Assembly (NCBI RefSeq): GCF_900142445.1
Contig: NZ_FRAV01000020.1
Coordinates: forward strand, 1 to 64,000
Origin: Chryseobacterium polytrichastri
GTDB lineage: Bacteria; Bacteroidota; Bacteroidia; Flavobacteriales; Weeksellaceae
DNA length: 64,000 nt
Direction: 5' to 3'
Below the pieces are notes generated by a model. That model was given only the letters and a program-made list of their open reading frames with translations, had not been told where the DNA came from and did no database searches. A program made the translations under genes and the position numbers. Below are positions 1 to 7,834 of the stretch, in pieces (the stretch's first letter is position 1; each line of letters starts with the position of its first letter).

Positions 1-27
1 TTCAGATTACAACTTAGAGGCGTGCGA

Positions 28-163
28 GATAAATCGTTTTTCCTTTTTAGATTATCTAAACTTTTTGCGTAGTCCCCAAGTTTTGGAACTGATCCGATAA
101 ATCGTTTTTCCTTTTTAGATTATCTAAACTTTTTGCGTAGTCCCCAAGTTTTGGAACTGATCC
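28..163. repeat. 68-bp perfect tandem duplication
   Basis: Two head-to-tail copies (28-95 and 96-163) are identical over 68 bp. Each copy contains the short palindrome TTAGATTATCTAA and ends with a GTCCCC...GGAACTGATCC segment. There is no reading frame of note. The unit could be the end of a mobile element or a duplicated intergenic element; I cannot identify it. The flanks differ at both edges, so the repeat boundaries are sharp. Confidence 0.9.
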
Positions 164-200
164 ATTCATTGAATATAATAATACTCAAAATATTCAAGCA

Positions 201-229
201 AAAAAAATCTCCCTTAAAAAAGAGAGATT
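201..229 (-). terminator. Rho-independent terminator after the tRNA pair
   Basis: Read on the minus strand, an 8-bp stem (AATCTCTC with GGGAGATT, one G-U pair) is followed by a run of T. It lies directly after the second tRNA-Val gene in transcription order and would end the tRNA transcript. Confidence 0.8.
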
Positions 230-232
230 TTG

Positions 233-307
233 TGGGCCCTGAGGGATTCGAACCCCCGACCCTCTGGGTGTAAACCAGATGCTCTGAACCAACTGAGCTA
301 AGAGCCC
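233..307 (-). tRNA. tRNA-Val (anticodon UAC)
   Basis: A 75-nt cloverleaf can be folded by hand. The acceptor stem is GGGCTCT with AGGGCCC and contains one G-U pair. The anticodon stem TCTGG/CCAGA closes the loop TTTACAC, giving anticodon TAC, which reads GUA valine codons. The T-loop GTTCGAATC is standard. CCA is not encoded. It is distal to a second tRNA-Val on the same strand, with 30 nt between them, and is followed by a terminator. Confidence 0.95.
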
Positions 308-337
308 TAAATTTTTTAAAGGTGTTAGGAACCTTTG

Positions 338-412
338 TGGGCGATGAGGGATTCGAACCCCCGACCCTCTGGGTGTAAACCAGATGCTCTGAACCAACTG
401 AGCTAATCGCCC
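338..412 (-). tRNA. tRNA-Val (anticodon UAC), second copy
   Basis: A 75-nt tRNA with the same anticodon. The 60-nt body between the acceptor strands is identical to that of the neighbouring copy, but the acceptor stem differs (GGGCGAT with ATCGCCC, fully Watson-Crick). CCA is not encoded. It is the promoter-proximal gene of the pair and lies downstream of folC on the same strand. Confidence 0.95.
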
Positions 413-442
413 TCTGTAACGTTATTTCCGTTTAGAGTGGTG

Positions 443-472
443 CAAATATACGACTTATTTGGAAACTTCCAA
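443..472 (-). promoter_or_regulatory. Consensus promoter for the tRNA-Val pair
   Basis: On the minus strand there is TTG (470-472), 19 bp of spacer, then TATATTTG (443-450). This matches the Bacteroidetes housekeeping promoter TTG-N19-TAnnTTTG. The start point would be near 436, about 24 nt before the first tRNA. The -33 element lies inside the last codons of folC. Confidence 0.75.
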
Positions 473-1699
473 ATTTTTTTCTAAAAATTCTCCAACAACA
501 AAGTTACTTCCGCCAATAAAAATCATTTCTTCGTTTGTAGATTGTTGTTTTGCAGACAAATAGGCGTCTTGTACAGAATTGAAAATTTTATAAATAATTT
601 TTGCGTCAATTAGTAGATTTTCATAATCTTTCGGGTGTCTTCCCCTCTCGATAGAAGGTTTTGCAAAATAAAACTCAGAATTCTCAGGTAATAAAGTCAT
701 CACTTCATCGATCTTTTTGTCATTAACAAATCCCAAAATAACATGTTTGTGCTTGTCAATCGAGTTGAGTTGAGTGAAAACCTGTTCTAATCCTGCCTGA
801 TTATGCCCTGTATCGCAAATTGTCAAAGGACTTTGGGAGAATTCAAACCAACGTCCGATAAATCCAGTGTTTTTATGAACGTTTAGAAGTCCGTTTTCAA
901 TGCTTTTATCAGAAATAGATACATTGAGCTTTCTTAACTCCTCAATTAAGGCTAAAACCACCTTTATGTTCTTTTCCTGGTAATTTCCTTTTAAATCAGA
1001 TTTGAAACTATTTTTAAGTAATGTAGCATCAACTAAAAAAGCATTTTCTTGGATTGATTTTTCTTTAATAATATTTTTCACGATCTCATTTTCATCACCG
1101 AAAACGATAGGAGTGTTGTTTTTAATAATTCCGGCTTTTTCAAATGCAATTTGTTCAATGGTATCCCCAAGTATGTTTTGATGGTCTAATTGAACATTCG
1201 TAATGGCAGAAACCAAAGGCTTGATGATATTTGTAGAATCTAATCTTCCGCCTAAACCAACTTCAATAATCGCGAAATCTACCTGCTGCTGATAAAAATA
1301 TTCAAAAGCCATAATGGTAGTAAACTCAAAAAAGGAGGGAAGAATATCTTTGGGAAGGCCTTTTAGTTTCTGAATGAAATTAAAAACAAATTCTTTGTCA
1401 CAATTGGCTCCATTTACTTTTATACGTTCGGTAAAATCAATAAGATGAGGGGAGTTGTATAAACCAATCTTGTAGCCTGCATCCTGAAGAACTGAGGCTA
1501 GCATATTGCTTGAAGAACCTTTTCCGTTGGTACCGCCAATATGGATGCATTTTATTTTTTCCTGAGGGTTATCAAAAAAAGCACAGAGTTTAGTGATATT
1601 ATCTAGACCTGGCTTGTAAGCTTTCTCTCCATCTATCTGATAGTTGGGTGCTTGTACGAAAAGCCAGTCAACGGCTTCTTGGTATTGTTCGTTTGTCAT
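455..1699 (-). CDS. folC: Bifunctional folylpolyglutamate synthase / dihydrofolate synthase
   Basis: This cytosolic enzyme adds glutamate to dihydropteroate and to reduced folates, using ATP. The Mur-ligase-type P-loop GGTNGKGS is at residues 55-62, followed by the SPHLIDFTERI folate-site segment typical of FolC. The C-terminal ligase domain carries DTGHNQAG near residue 295. At 414 residues it has normal family length. The ATG at 1699 leaves a 98-bp divergent gap to the TolC-type gene. No pathway neighbour lies beside it; downstream on the same strand are two tRNA-Val genes with their own promoter. Confidence 0.93.
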   Translation of the reverse strand: MTNEQYQEAVDWLFVQAPNYQIDGEKAYKPGLDNITKLCAFFDNPQEKIKCIHIGGTNGKGSSSNMLASVLQDAGYKIGLYNSPHLIDFTERIKVNGANCDKEFVFNFIQKLKGLPKDILPSFFEFTTIMAFEYFYQQQVDFAIIEVGLGGRLDSTNIIKPLVSAITNVQLDHQNILGDTIEQIAFEKAGIIKNNTPIVFGDENEIVKNIIKEKSIQENAFLVDATLLKNSFKSDLKGNYQEKNIKVVLALIEELRKLNVSISDKSIENGLLNVHKNTGFIGRWFEFSQSPLTICDTGHNQAGLEQVFTQLNSIDKHKHVILGFVNDKKIDEVMTLLPENSEFYFAKPSIERGRHPKDYENLLIDAKIIYKIFNSVQDAYLSAKQQSTNEEMIFIGGSNFVVGEFLEKNLEVSK

Positions 1700-1762
1700 G
1701 ATGCAAAATTCTCAAAAGTTTGATAAAAATAAAACATTAATTTTTTTTATCTGTAACTTTTT

Positions 1763-1770
1763 TATATTTG
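1763..1770 (+). promoter_or_regulatory. -7 box TATATTTG upstream of the TolC-type gene
   Basis: TATATTTG matches TAnnTTTG and lies 27 nt before the ATG at 1798. I see no TTG at the usual -33 spacing, so only the -7 part is supported. Confidence 0.5.
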
Positions 1771-1797
1771 GCTCGTCTAATATCATAAAATCAGAAT

Positions 1798-3144
1798 ATG
1801 AAAAAAGTTTGGATTATTGTTTTGGGATTAACAAGTATGGGTTTAAGTGCTCAGAAAAGATGGTCCTTAAGAGAATGCGTAGACTATGCAGTAGAGCATA
1901 ATCTTCAGGTGATCCAAAATCAATATTCAAAACAGATTCAGGATTCTAATCTTAAAATGGCAAGAAAGCAATATCTACCATCTGTAACTGGAAGTATGTC
2001 TAATAGTGTAAGTTTCGGGCAAACTTCATTCGGAACAGGAAGTTTGAGGAATGATAGATTCAGCAACAGTTCTAATTTAGGGGCAGATATCTTGGTTTAT
2101 AATAATGGGAGGTTAGAAAAAAATATTAGAAAAAGCCAGTTTGATGTAGAAGCTAGCCAATATGATATTGAAACCATTAAAAATGATATTTCTCTACAAA
2201 TAGCGCAACAATATCTTACAACTTTGTTGAATAGAGAAATTGTCAAGATTTCAGAGAGTGCAGTTGAAAATGCCCAGAAACAATATGACAGAGCAAAAAT
2301 AACAACGCAGGTTGGGACTACGGCCCAGACTATTCTGGCGGAAGCAGAAGCTGCATTAGCAAGGGAAAAACAAAATCGTAAAACAGCAGAAATTAATGTT
2401 GGAAGGAGCCTCTTTGCAATGGCACAACTTTTACAGCTATCTGATTATAAAGATTTTGATGTTGAAAATGTAGAAGTTCCTGATCAGCTGGAGCCACAGT
2501 TAAAATCAGTTGATGAAGTTCTTACTACAGCATATGAAAATCAACCTCAGATAAAAGCAGCAGAAAGCAGAATAAATTCTGCCTTGGCACAAACAGAAGT
2601 AAGTAAAACAGCATTTTGGCCTACCCTTTCTGCAAGTGCGGGAGTAGGAAGTTTTTATAATAACCTTTTAACGACCAATACAACAGGATATGATGCGTTT
2701 GGAAATCGTATCATGGAAAAAAACTTATTTGGTCAGTATAAAGACAATTTTGGTCAGCAGGCTAGCCTTTCGCTTAATGTTCCTATTTTCAATAAAGGAA
2801 TTACCAAACTTCAGGTTGAGCAATCTAAAATAAATGAAAGTGTTGCTAAGATTACTCTTGAGCAGCAGAAACAAACGATAAGACAAAATGTTCAGAAAGC
2901 ACAGTTTGACGTAGATGCTAATTATGAAACGTTTTTATCTGCTGTGGAAACAGAAAAAAGTACAAAGCTAGCTCTGGATTTTGCTGATAAAAGCTATACA
3001 GCAGGAAGAACGACCATCTATGACGTGAATGTTGCCAGAAACAACTATGCTAATGCACAAGGTTCTGTGGCACAAGCTAAATATAATTATCTTTTCAGCC
3101 TTAAATTATTGAACTTCTATGCAGGAATTCCATTAAGTTTGTAA
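1798..3144 (+). CDS. TolC family outer membrane efflux protein
   Basis: A predicted outer-membrane channel of a type I export or RND efflux complex. A signal peptide ends near residue 19 (GLSAQ). The mature protein begins with the WSLRECVDYAVEHN segment typical of the outer membrane efflux repeat, and two related helical halves follow (about 25-215 and 240-445). At 448 residues it has normal TolC-family length. No RND pump or membrane-fusion gene lies beside it, so the partner must be encoded elsewhere. One base separates it from the SprT-like gene, which implies co-transcription. Confidence 0.88.
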   Translation: MKKVWIIVLGLTSMGLSAQKRWSLRECVDYAVEHNLQVIQNQYSKQIQDSNLKMARKQYLPSVTGSMSNSVSFGQTSFGTGSLRNDRFSNSSNLGADILVYNNGRLEKNIRKSQFDVEASQYDIETIKNDISLQIAQQYLTTLLNREIVKISESAVENAQKQYDRAKITTQVGTTAQTILAEAEAALAREKQNRKTAEINVGRSLFAMAQLLQLSDYKDFDVENVEVPDQLEPQLKSVDEVLTTAYENQPQIKAAESRINSALAQTEVSKTAFWPTLSASAGVGSFYNNLLTTNTTGYDAFGNRIMEKNLFGQYKDNFGQQASLSLNVPIFNKGITKLQVEQSKINESVAKITLEQQKQTIRQNVQKAQFDVDANYETFLSAVETEKSTKLALDFADKSYTAGRTTIYDVNVARNNYANAQGSVAQAKYNYLFSLKLLNFYAGIPLSL

Positions 3145-3145
3145 A

Positions 3146-3736
3146 ATGTCTATTCAATCATTAGAAAAATATTTACCAGAGAATACCCTTCAATATTTAA
3201 AAAATTGGTTTTTAGATTATTATATTCATATAAAAATTACACGAAATAGGAATTCGAAACTGGGTGATTATAGAAAACGCCCAGATAATTCCCATGAAAT
3301 AACTATAAATTCTACGCTTCCTCCGCAACTTTTTTTCTTTGTACTGACCCATGAATTGGCTCATTTAATTGCATTTGAAAAATATGGAAGACGCATTTCT
3401 CCTCATGGAAATGAGTGGAAAGAAACCTTTCGATTAATGCTTCTTGAAAGTCTTGAAGTGTATGAGGAAGAGTTGAGACCTATCATCACCAGGTTTTCTA
3501 AGTCTCCTAAGGCCAATTTTATGGCGAGTCCCGATTTAGTTAAATATTTTCACATTGAAAAACAAGATGATACCCTTCAGTTTATTGAAGAGCTTCAAAA
3601 AGGGGAATATTTTATCTATCGAAATGAAAAGTATTTGTTAGAGGGATTAATTAAAAAAAACTACCTTTGTAAGAACCTGGCTACTGGAAGGAAGTATTCT
3701 TTCAAACCTTTAGCAAGGGTAGAAAAATGTAGTTAA
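3146..3736 (+). CDS. SprT-like zinc metalloprotease-fold protein
   Basis: A predicted zinc-dependent protein of the SprT-like fold. The HELAH motif at residues 69-73 gives the zinc ligands and catalytic Glu, and SPHGNEW near residue 87 supplies the usual third His. The C-terminal part (about 150-196) resembles the SprT tail, but a complete four-Cys zinc ribbon is not visible. The start ATG is one base after the TolC stop, and the stop is two bases before manC, so the three genes look like one operon. The substrate is unknown; eukaryotic SPRTN relatives cleave DNA-protein crosslinks, but that role is not established here. Confidence 0.8.
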   Translation: MSIQSLEKYLPENTLQYLKNWFLDYYIHIKITRNRNSKLGDYRKRPDNSHEITINSTLPPQLFFFVLTHELAHLIAFEKYGRRISPHGNEWKETFRLMLLESLEVYEEELRPIITRFSKSPKANFMASPDLVKYFHIEKQDDTLQFIEELQKGEYFIYRNEKYLLEGLIKKNYLCKNLATGRKYSFKPLARVEKCS

Positions 3737-3738
3737 AC

Positions 3739-4821
3739 ATGTCAAATTCAGATAAATACTGTGTGATAATGGCTGGTGGAATCGGTAGTAGATTCTGGCC
3801 GCTGAGCACGCAGAAATTTCCAAAACAATTTCAGGATATTCTAGGAACAGGGAGAACAATGATTCAGCAGACCTATGACAGAATCAAAAAAATCATTCCC
3901 AATGAGAATATATTTGTCATTACAAATAAAGAGTATGTATCTCTTTCTCATCAACAGTTGCCGGAAGTACCAGAAGAGAATATCGTTGGGGAACCTTTGA
4001 TAAAAAATACGGCTGCGTGTAATCTTTACATGGCCAATAAAATTGCTGAAATAAACCCGAATGCTACAATGATTGTTCTTCCTGCAGATCATTTGATTCT
4101 GAAAGAAGATGTTTTTGTAGAAAAAATGGAGGTGGCTTTTGACATTGCTTCTAAGCATGATTATCTTGTGACTTTAGGGATTAAACCTACACGACCTGAC
4201 ACAGGATATGGATATATACAATTTGTAGATAAAAAAGATTCAGAATATTTCAAAGTAAAAACCTTTACAGAAAAGCCAATTCTTGAGCTTGCACAAAGCT
4301 TTCTTGAAAGTGGTGATTTTCTTTGGAATGCAGGGATTTTTATCTGGAATGTAAAAAGTATTCAACATGCTTTTGAAACGTACCTCCCTGAGATGACACA
4401 GCACTTTATGGCTTGTGAATATAATGCGGAAAGCGAAAAAAGCTGTATTGAAATTATTTATCCTAAAGTTCAAAAAATTTCAATAGACAATGGTATTTTA
4501 GAAAAAGCTAAAAATGTTTACGTAGTACCTTCGGATCTTGGTTGGAGTGATTTGGGAACATGGACTTCCGTATATGAAAATACAGAGAAAGACGAGAACG
4601 AAAACGCAGTAAAACAAAAGCATATTCTTACTTATAATGCAAGTGGAAATATTATCCACGTTAAAAACACGAATAAAGCAATTGTTGTTGACGGATTGAA
4701 AGATTTTATTGTTGTAGATACAGAAAAAGTCTTATTAATTTGTCCGAGAGATCATGATCAGCTTATAAAAGATTATGTTCTTGATCTAAAAAGTTTAAAA
4801 ACAGGTGAGAAATTCATTTAG
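3739..4821 (+). CDS. manC: Mannose-1-phosphate guanylyltransferase
   Basis: Makes GDP-mannose from mannose-1-phosphate and GTP for surface glycans. The nucleotidyltransferase signature GGIGSRFWP is at residues 13-21, with KNTAACN and FTEKP further on. At 360 residues it is the single-domain form, without the C-terminal phosphomannose isomerase domain of bifunctional ManC/AlgA proteins. It starts two bases after the SprT-like gene. No other sugar-nucleotide genes are nearby, so it appears to be the general cellular copy. Confidence 0.9.
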   Translation: MSNSDKYCVIMAGGIGSRFWPLSTQKFPKQFQDILGTGRTMIQQTYDRIKKIIPNENIFVITNKEYVSLSHQQLPEVPEENIVGEPLIKNTAACNLYMANKIAEINPNATMIVLPADHLILKEDVFVEKMEVAFDIASKHDYLVTLGIKPTRPDTGYGYIQFVDKKDSEYFKVKTFTEKPILELAQSFLESGDFLWNAGIFIWNVKSIQHAFETYLPEMTQHFMACEYNAESEKSCIEIIYPKVQKISIDNGILEKAKNVYVVPSDLGWSDLGTWTSVYENTEKDENENAVKQKHILTYNASGNIIHVKNTNKAIVVDGLKDFIVVDTEKVLLICPRDHDQLIKDYVLDLKSLKTGEKFI

Positions 4822-4854
4822 AAAGATGGCATAATTTCTGCCACGTTTTGAATT

Positions 4855-5526
4855 ATGATAAAAAATACCTTCAAACTTATTTTGTTGACTTTCTTTCTTT
4901 TAGGAGTACTTGCATATTCTCAGGAGAAGAAAAAATTTAGTAGTATTCCTAATATTTTGAGGGGAATTGTGCCTAATAATAAAACAGATTTTTGGGTGTT
5001 GGTTTATAATACCTATGCAAAAGATCAGGAGGTTAAGGTTTCAGGAACTAAAAAAGAGTATATACCCCAATCTTCAGGGTTTAACCTTTTCCCTAATGAA
5101 GACAGTTTCTATTATATTGCCTATTCTTCTGGTGGAAAAATGAATTATGTGACGGATCTTGATGGCTTGAAAACCTTTATAGGAAAAGTTGACAATATTG
5201 AAGAAGCTGCGATTGCCGCCACGGTAGATGGATACCTTGTAGATGAAGAATTTAAAGATGTTGCAGGAAATTATTATGAAGATGCTTCTAACTACTATCT
5301 GGATTTAGGGAAACTGACGTCAAAAGAATGCCCTTACCAAAAAAAGCATTATACAGTAACGATAAATAAGTCTACCGGAGCCATTACCAATGTAAAAGAC
5401 AACGGATCCTATATTGAGCTTTACAATAAGAAATGTGCCAATAATCCGAGACTTTTAAAAATCGAAAAAAAGGAAGAACCAAAAGATGAGCCTAAAAAAT
5501 CAACCAGATCAACCCAACGCAAATAG
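4855..5526 (+). CDS. Secreted protein of unknown function
   Basis: I do not recognise the family. A signal peptide is clear (MIKNTFKLILLTFFLLGVLAYSQ, cleavage near residue 23). The mature part of about 200 residues is rich in aromatic residues and ends in a highly charged Lys/Glu/Asp tail (about 203-223). It contains two Cys (ECPYQ and KKCAN) that could form a disulfide in the periplasm. It lies 33 bp after manC, and its last 41 bases overlap the next gene in another frame. Confidence 0.7.
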   Translation: MIKNTFKLILLTFFLLGVLAYSQEKKKFSSIPNILRGIVPNNKTDFWVLVYNTYAKDQEVKVSGTKKEYIPQSSGFNLFPNEDSFYYIAYSSGGKMNYVTDLDGLKTFIGKVDNIEEAAIAATVDGYLVDEEFKDVAGNYYEDASNYYLDLGKLTSKECPYQKKHYTVTINKSTGAITNVKDNGSYIELYNKKCANNPRLLKIEKKEEPKDEPKKSTRSTQRK

Positions 5527-6028
5527 TGTCTACGAAACTGAAAGGCTGATAATTCGTCCAGTATCAGTGGAGGATAGAGCGTTTATTTTTGAATTGTATA
5601 ACAGGCCAAAATTTATACAATACATTGGTGATCGTCATATTAATACGATTGATGATGCCGAGAATTATATCAAAAACAGGTTCCTTCCACAACTTGAAAG
5701 GACAGGATTTGGAAATTATTTGGTGGTTACTAAAGATAGTAATGAAAAGATTGGTGCTGTAGGAATTTTCGAAAGAGAAGGGTTAGATATCCTAGATATA
5801 GGGTTTTCTCTCTTGGAAGAATTTGAAGGGAAAGGCTATGCTTATGAAGCGGCTCTAAAAGTAAAATCTATTGGAATGGATGATTTCGGATTAAAAAAGA
5901 TTTCTGCGATTACTTCAAAAGACAATTTTTCTTCCCAAAACTTAATCAAAGAATTAGGCTTAACATTCAAAAATCATGTAACGCTTCCCAACGAAGATGA
6001 AGAGTTAATGTATTTTGAAACAGAATAA
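5486..6028 (+). CDS. GNAT family N-acetyltransferase (RimJ/RimL type)
   Basis: A predicted acetyl-CoA-dependent N-acetyltransferase. ETERLIIRPVSVED at the N-terminus is the usual opening of the RimJ/RimL-like subgroup, and LLEEFEGKGYAYEA near residue 115 is the acetyl-CoA-binding region (Q/R-x-x-G-x-G/A variant). The only usable start in the conserved region is the ATG at 5486, which gives a 41-nt overlap with the preceding gene; the next Met is past the cofactor site. The substrate cannot be told. An inverted repeat follows the stop. Confidence 0.82.
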   Translation: MSLKNQPDQPNANSVYETERLIIRPVSVEDRAFIFELYNRPKFIQYIGDRHINTIDDAENYIKNRFLPQLERTGFGNYLVVTKDSNEKIGAVGIFEREGLDILDIGFSLLEEFEGKGYAYEAALKVKSIGMDDFGLKKISAITSKDNFSSQNLIKELGLTFKNHVTLPNEDEELMYFETE

Positions 6029-6042
6029 AAAAATACAAGAAG

Positions 6043-6112
6043 CACTAATATTTTTACAAATATCATTAATGAGTTGTGTCATTCGTGAAAATATTAGTGT
6101 CATTCATGTTTA
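6043..6112. repeat. Intergenic palindromic repeat, family A copy 1
   Basis: CACTAATATTTT (6043-6054) is perfectly repeated in inverted form at 6088-6099. The segment 6064-6112 matches 28117-28165 at 38 of 49 positions, so this is a dispersed element. It lies between the convergent GNAT and bcp genes and may act as a two-way transcript end. Confidence 0.75.
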
Positions 6113-6116
6113 AAAT

Positions 6117-6566
6117 CTATCCTTCTAAAATCTGTTCAGCAGCCGTTTTTGAAGTCACTTTCTCAATCACTCTTTCACAAACGCCTTTTTCATCAAAAAT
6201 GAAAGTCGTTCTTACAATTCCCATATATGTTTTTCCGAACGTTTTCTTTTCCTGCCAAACTCCGAATTTTTCAATAATATCACGGTTTTCATCAGCAATA
6301 AGATCATAAGGAAAAGCAAATTTGCTATGGAAGTTTTTCTGTTTTTTCACAGAGTCTCCACTTATTCCTAATAATTGAAACCCAGCTTTTTCTAATTGAG
6401 AATAATTATCGCTCAAATTACAAGCTTCTACCGTACAGGTTGGAGTATTGGCTTGAGGATAAAAGAAAATAACTAACTTTTTTCCAATTAATTTTGATGA
6501 GCTTACGGTTTCTCCTTCTTGGTTCGTTCCTTCAAATTCAGGTAATTTATCTCCAACTTTCAACAT
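6117..6566 (-). CDS. bcp: Thioredoxin-dependent peroxiredoxin, BCP/PrxQ type
   Basis: Reduces hydrogen peroxide and organic hydroperoxides in the cytosol with thioredoxin as electron donor. The active site TPTCTVEAC places the peroxidatic Cys at residue 44 and a second Cys at 49, the five-residue spacing of atypical two-Cys BCP/PrxQ enzymes. FYPQANTP replaces the commoner FYPKDNTPGC, with Thr in place of Gly before the Cys. At 149 residues it has normal length. It is transcribed divergently from nth, and the two -7 boxes nearly touch. Confidence 0.92.
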   Translation of the reverse strand: MLKVGDKLPEFEGTNQEGETVSSSKLIGKKLVIFFYPQANTPTCTVEACNLSDNYSQLEKAGFQLLGISGDSVKKQKNFHSKFAFPYDLIADENRDIIEKFGVWQEKKTFGKTYMGIVRTTFIFDEKGVCERVIEKVTSKTAAEQILEG

Positions 6567-6573
6567 AATGATT

Positions 6574-6581
6574 TAATTTTG
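6574..6581 (+). promoter_or_regulatory. -7 box TAATTTTG for nth
   Basis: A perfect TAnnTTTG match 18 nt before the nth start codon. The divergent bcp box begins three bases after it, so the two promoters overlap. Confidence 0.5.
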
Positions 6582-6583
6582 TT

Positions 6584-6591
6584 CAAATTTA
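6584..6591 (-). promoter_or_regulatory. -7 box TAAATTTG for bcp
   Basis: Minus-strand TAAATTTG, 17 nt before the bcp start codon at 6566. It faces the nth box at 6574-6581, so the predicted transcripts would overlap at their 5' ends. Confidence 0.5.
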
Positions 6592-6599
6592 ATAGTTAA

Positions 6600-7220
6600 A
6601 TGACAAAAAAGCAAAGAGCAGAACTTGTTCAGTTAGAATTAGAAAAATTATATCCTGTTGTTCCTATTTTTTTAGATCATACAGATGTTTATACGCTGAT
6701 GGTTGCTGTTGCCCTTTCTGCGCAAACTACCGACAAGAAGGTAAATGAGGTAACTCCCGAACTTTTCGCGGTAGCAGGAACGCCACAAAGAATGGCGAAA
6801 TTGGAGGATTTTGAAATTAAAGAACTCATCAAAGAAATTGGACTTTCGAATACAAAAGCTAAGAATCTGAAAAAAATGGCAGAGCAACTTTTGGAAAAAC
6901 ATAACGGGATTGTACCTCAAACCTATGAAGAACTTGAAGAATTGGCAGGTGTGGGGCACAAAACGGCTTCTGTAGTGATGAGCCAGGGCTTCGGATTTCC
7001 CGCTTTTCCTGTCGATACACATATTCACAGATTGATGACGCAATGGAAGCTCACTTCCGGAAAAAACGTGGTAGAAACGGAAAAAGATGCCAAAAAATTA
7101 TGGAAAGAAGAGTTTTGGAATAAACTGCACCTTCAGATTATTTTTTATGGTAGAGAATATTCGCCTGCGAGAGGAAAAGGGGAAAAGGATTTTATTACGA
7201 AAATGATGTTTGATAAATAA
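6600..7220 (+). CDS. nth: Endonuclease III-like DNA glycosylase/AP lyase without Fe-S cluster
   Basis: A base-excision repair enzyme for oxidised pyrimidines. The helix-hairpin-helix ELAGVGHKTASVV contains the catalytic Lys121, and FPVDTHIHR contains the catalytic Asp139. The SAQTTDKKVN segment near 40-49 is typical. The E. coli enzyme ends in four Cys that hold a [4Fe-4S] cluster; here the C-terminus (GREYSPARG...) has none, and the whole 206-residue protein contains no Cys. The gene ends just before a strong two-way terminator. Confidence 0.9.
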   Translation: MTKKQRAELVQLELEKLYPVVPIFLDHTDVYTLMVAVALSAQTTDKKVNEVTPELFAVAGTPQRMAKLEDFEIKELIKEIGLSNTKAKNLKKMAEQLLEKHNGIVPQTYEELEELAGVGHKTASVVMSQGFGFPAFPVDTHIHRLMTQWKLTSGKNVVETEKDAKKLWKEEFWNKLHLQIIFYGREYSPARGKGEKDFITKMMFDK

Positions 7221-7223
7221 AAG

Positions 7224-7250
7224 AAAAACAACCTAGAAAAGGTTGTTTTT
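7224..7250. terminator. Bidirectional terminator between nth and the DinB-like gene
   Basis: AAAAACAACC and GGTTGTTTTT form a 10-bp stem with a 7-nt loop. T-runs follow on both strands, so it can serve both converging genes. Confidence 0.85.
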
Positions 7251-7270
7251 ACTATTCAGAAATATAATTT

Positions 7271-7717
7271 TTAGTTATCCAGTAATCTTCTGTGGTAATT
7301 AATTTGTCCTAAATGATAACTCAAATGCCCAAATAAATGAATCAGAAAATATTCAGTGGTCATTTTGTATCCAAGGGCTTCAAGAGGATATTCTTTTTCA
7401 AGATCTTCTGCAGATAATTTGTCAAGCGTTGAAACCACAACGTCTAAAGTTTTTTCAACTTTTTCAATTAATTCTTCTCTTGGAATATTTTTTAATGAAA
7501 ACTCTAGTTCCCGATGTCTGATGTATCCTGAATTTCCTAATTGAGCACCAATAAAGGTATTGAGATTTCCGACTAGATGAAGGCAAAGGTTTCCTCCGGA
7601 ATTGGTGACATTTTTATCTATTTTCCACATTGAATCTTCGTTTTGATAAGATCCAATTTCTTCTTTTAATTTATTGAGATCTCTGGTGTAAAGAGATTTT
7701 AGACTTTCTGTTATCAT
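7271..7717 (-). CDS. DinB-like (DUF1572-type) four-helix metal-binding protein
   Basis: A small helical protein of the DinB/YfiT superfamily. Candidate metal ligands are His in NLCLHLVGN and the pair in HLFGHLSYHLGQINYH near the C-terminus. Relatives include thiol-dependent transferases, but no reaction can be assigned. I chose the ATG at 7717 (MITESLKSLY, 148 residues), which opens the first helix; an ATG at 7738 would add seven residues. It converges with nth, and no partner genes are evident. Confidence 0.72.
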   Translation of the reverse strand: MITESLKSLYTRDLNKLKEEIGSYQNEDSMWKIDKNVTNSGGNLCLHLVGNLNTFIGAQLGNSGYIRHRELEFSLKNIPREELIEKVEKTLDVVVSTLDKLSAEDLEKEYPLEALGYKMTTEYFLIHLFGHLSYHLGQINYHRRLLDN

Positions 7718-7763
7718 TTTTCTAATTTTAAATACCATTCCTTTAAAGGGTGGATTTTGTTAA

Positions 7764-7798
7764 ATAAAAAGACGGGGCAGTTAAATATACACCCCGCC
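7764..7798 (-). terminator. Terminator after the DUF885 gene
   Basis: On the minus strand GGCGGGG pairs with CCCCGTC (one mismatch) across a 14-nt loop and is followed by TTTTT. It lies 36 nt after the DUF885 stop codon. Confidence 0.7.
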
Positions 7799-7834
7799 AA
7801 ATTTATAATGTTTTCAAACTATTTTAATCTTGGT

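Noticed and set aside
194..397. 67-residue frame covering the tRNA pair on the minus strand
   Set aside because: Its internal repeat is only the translation of the two identical tRNA bodies.
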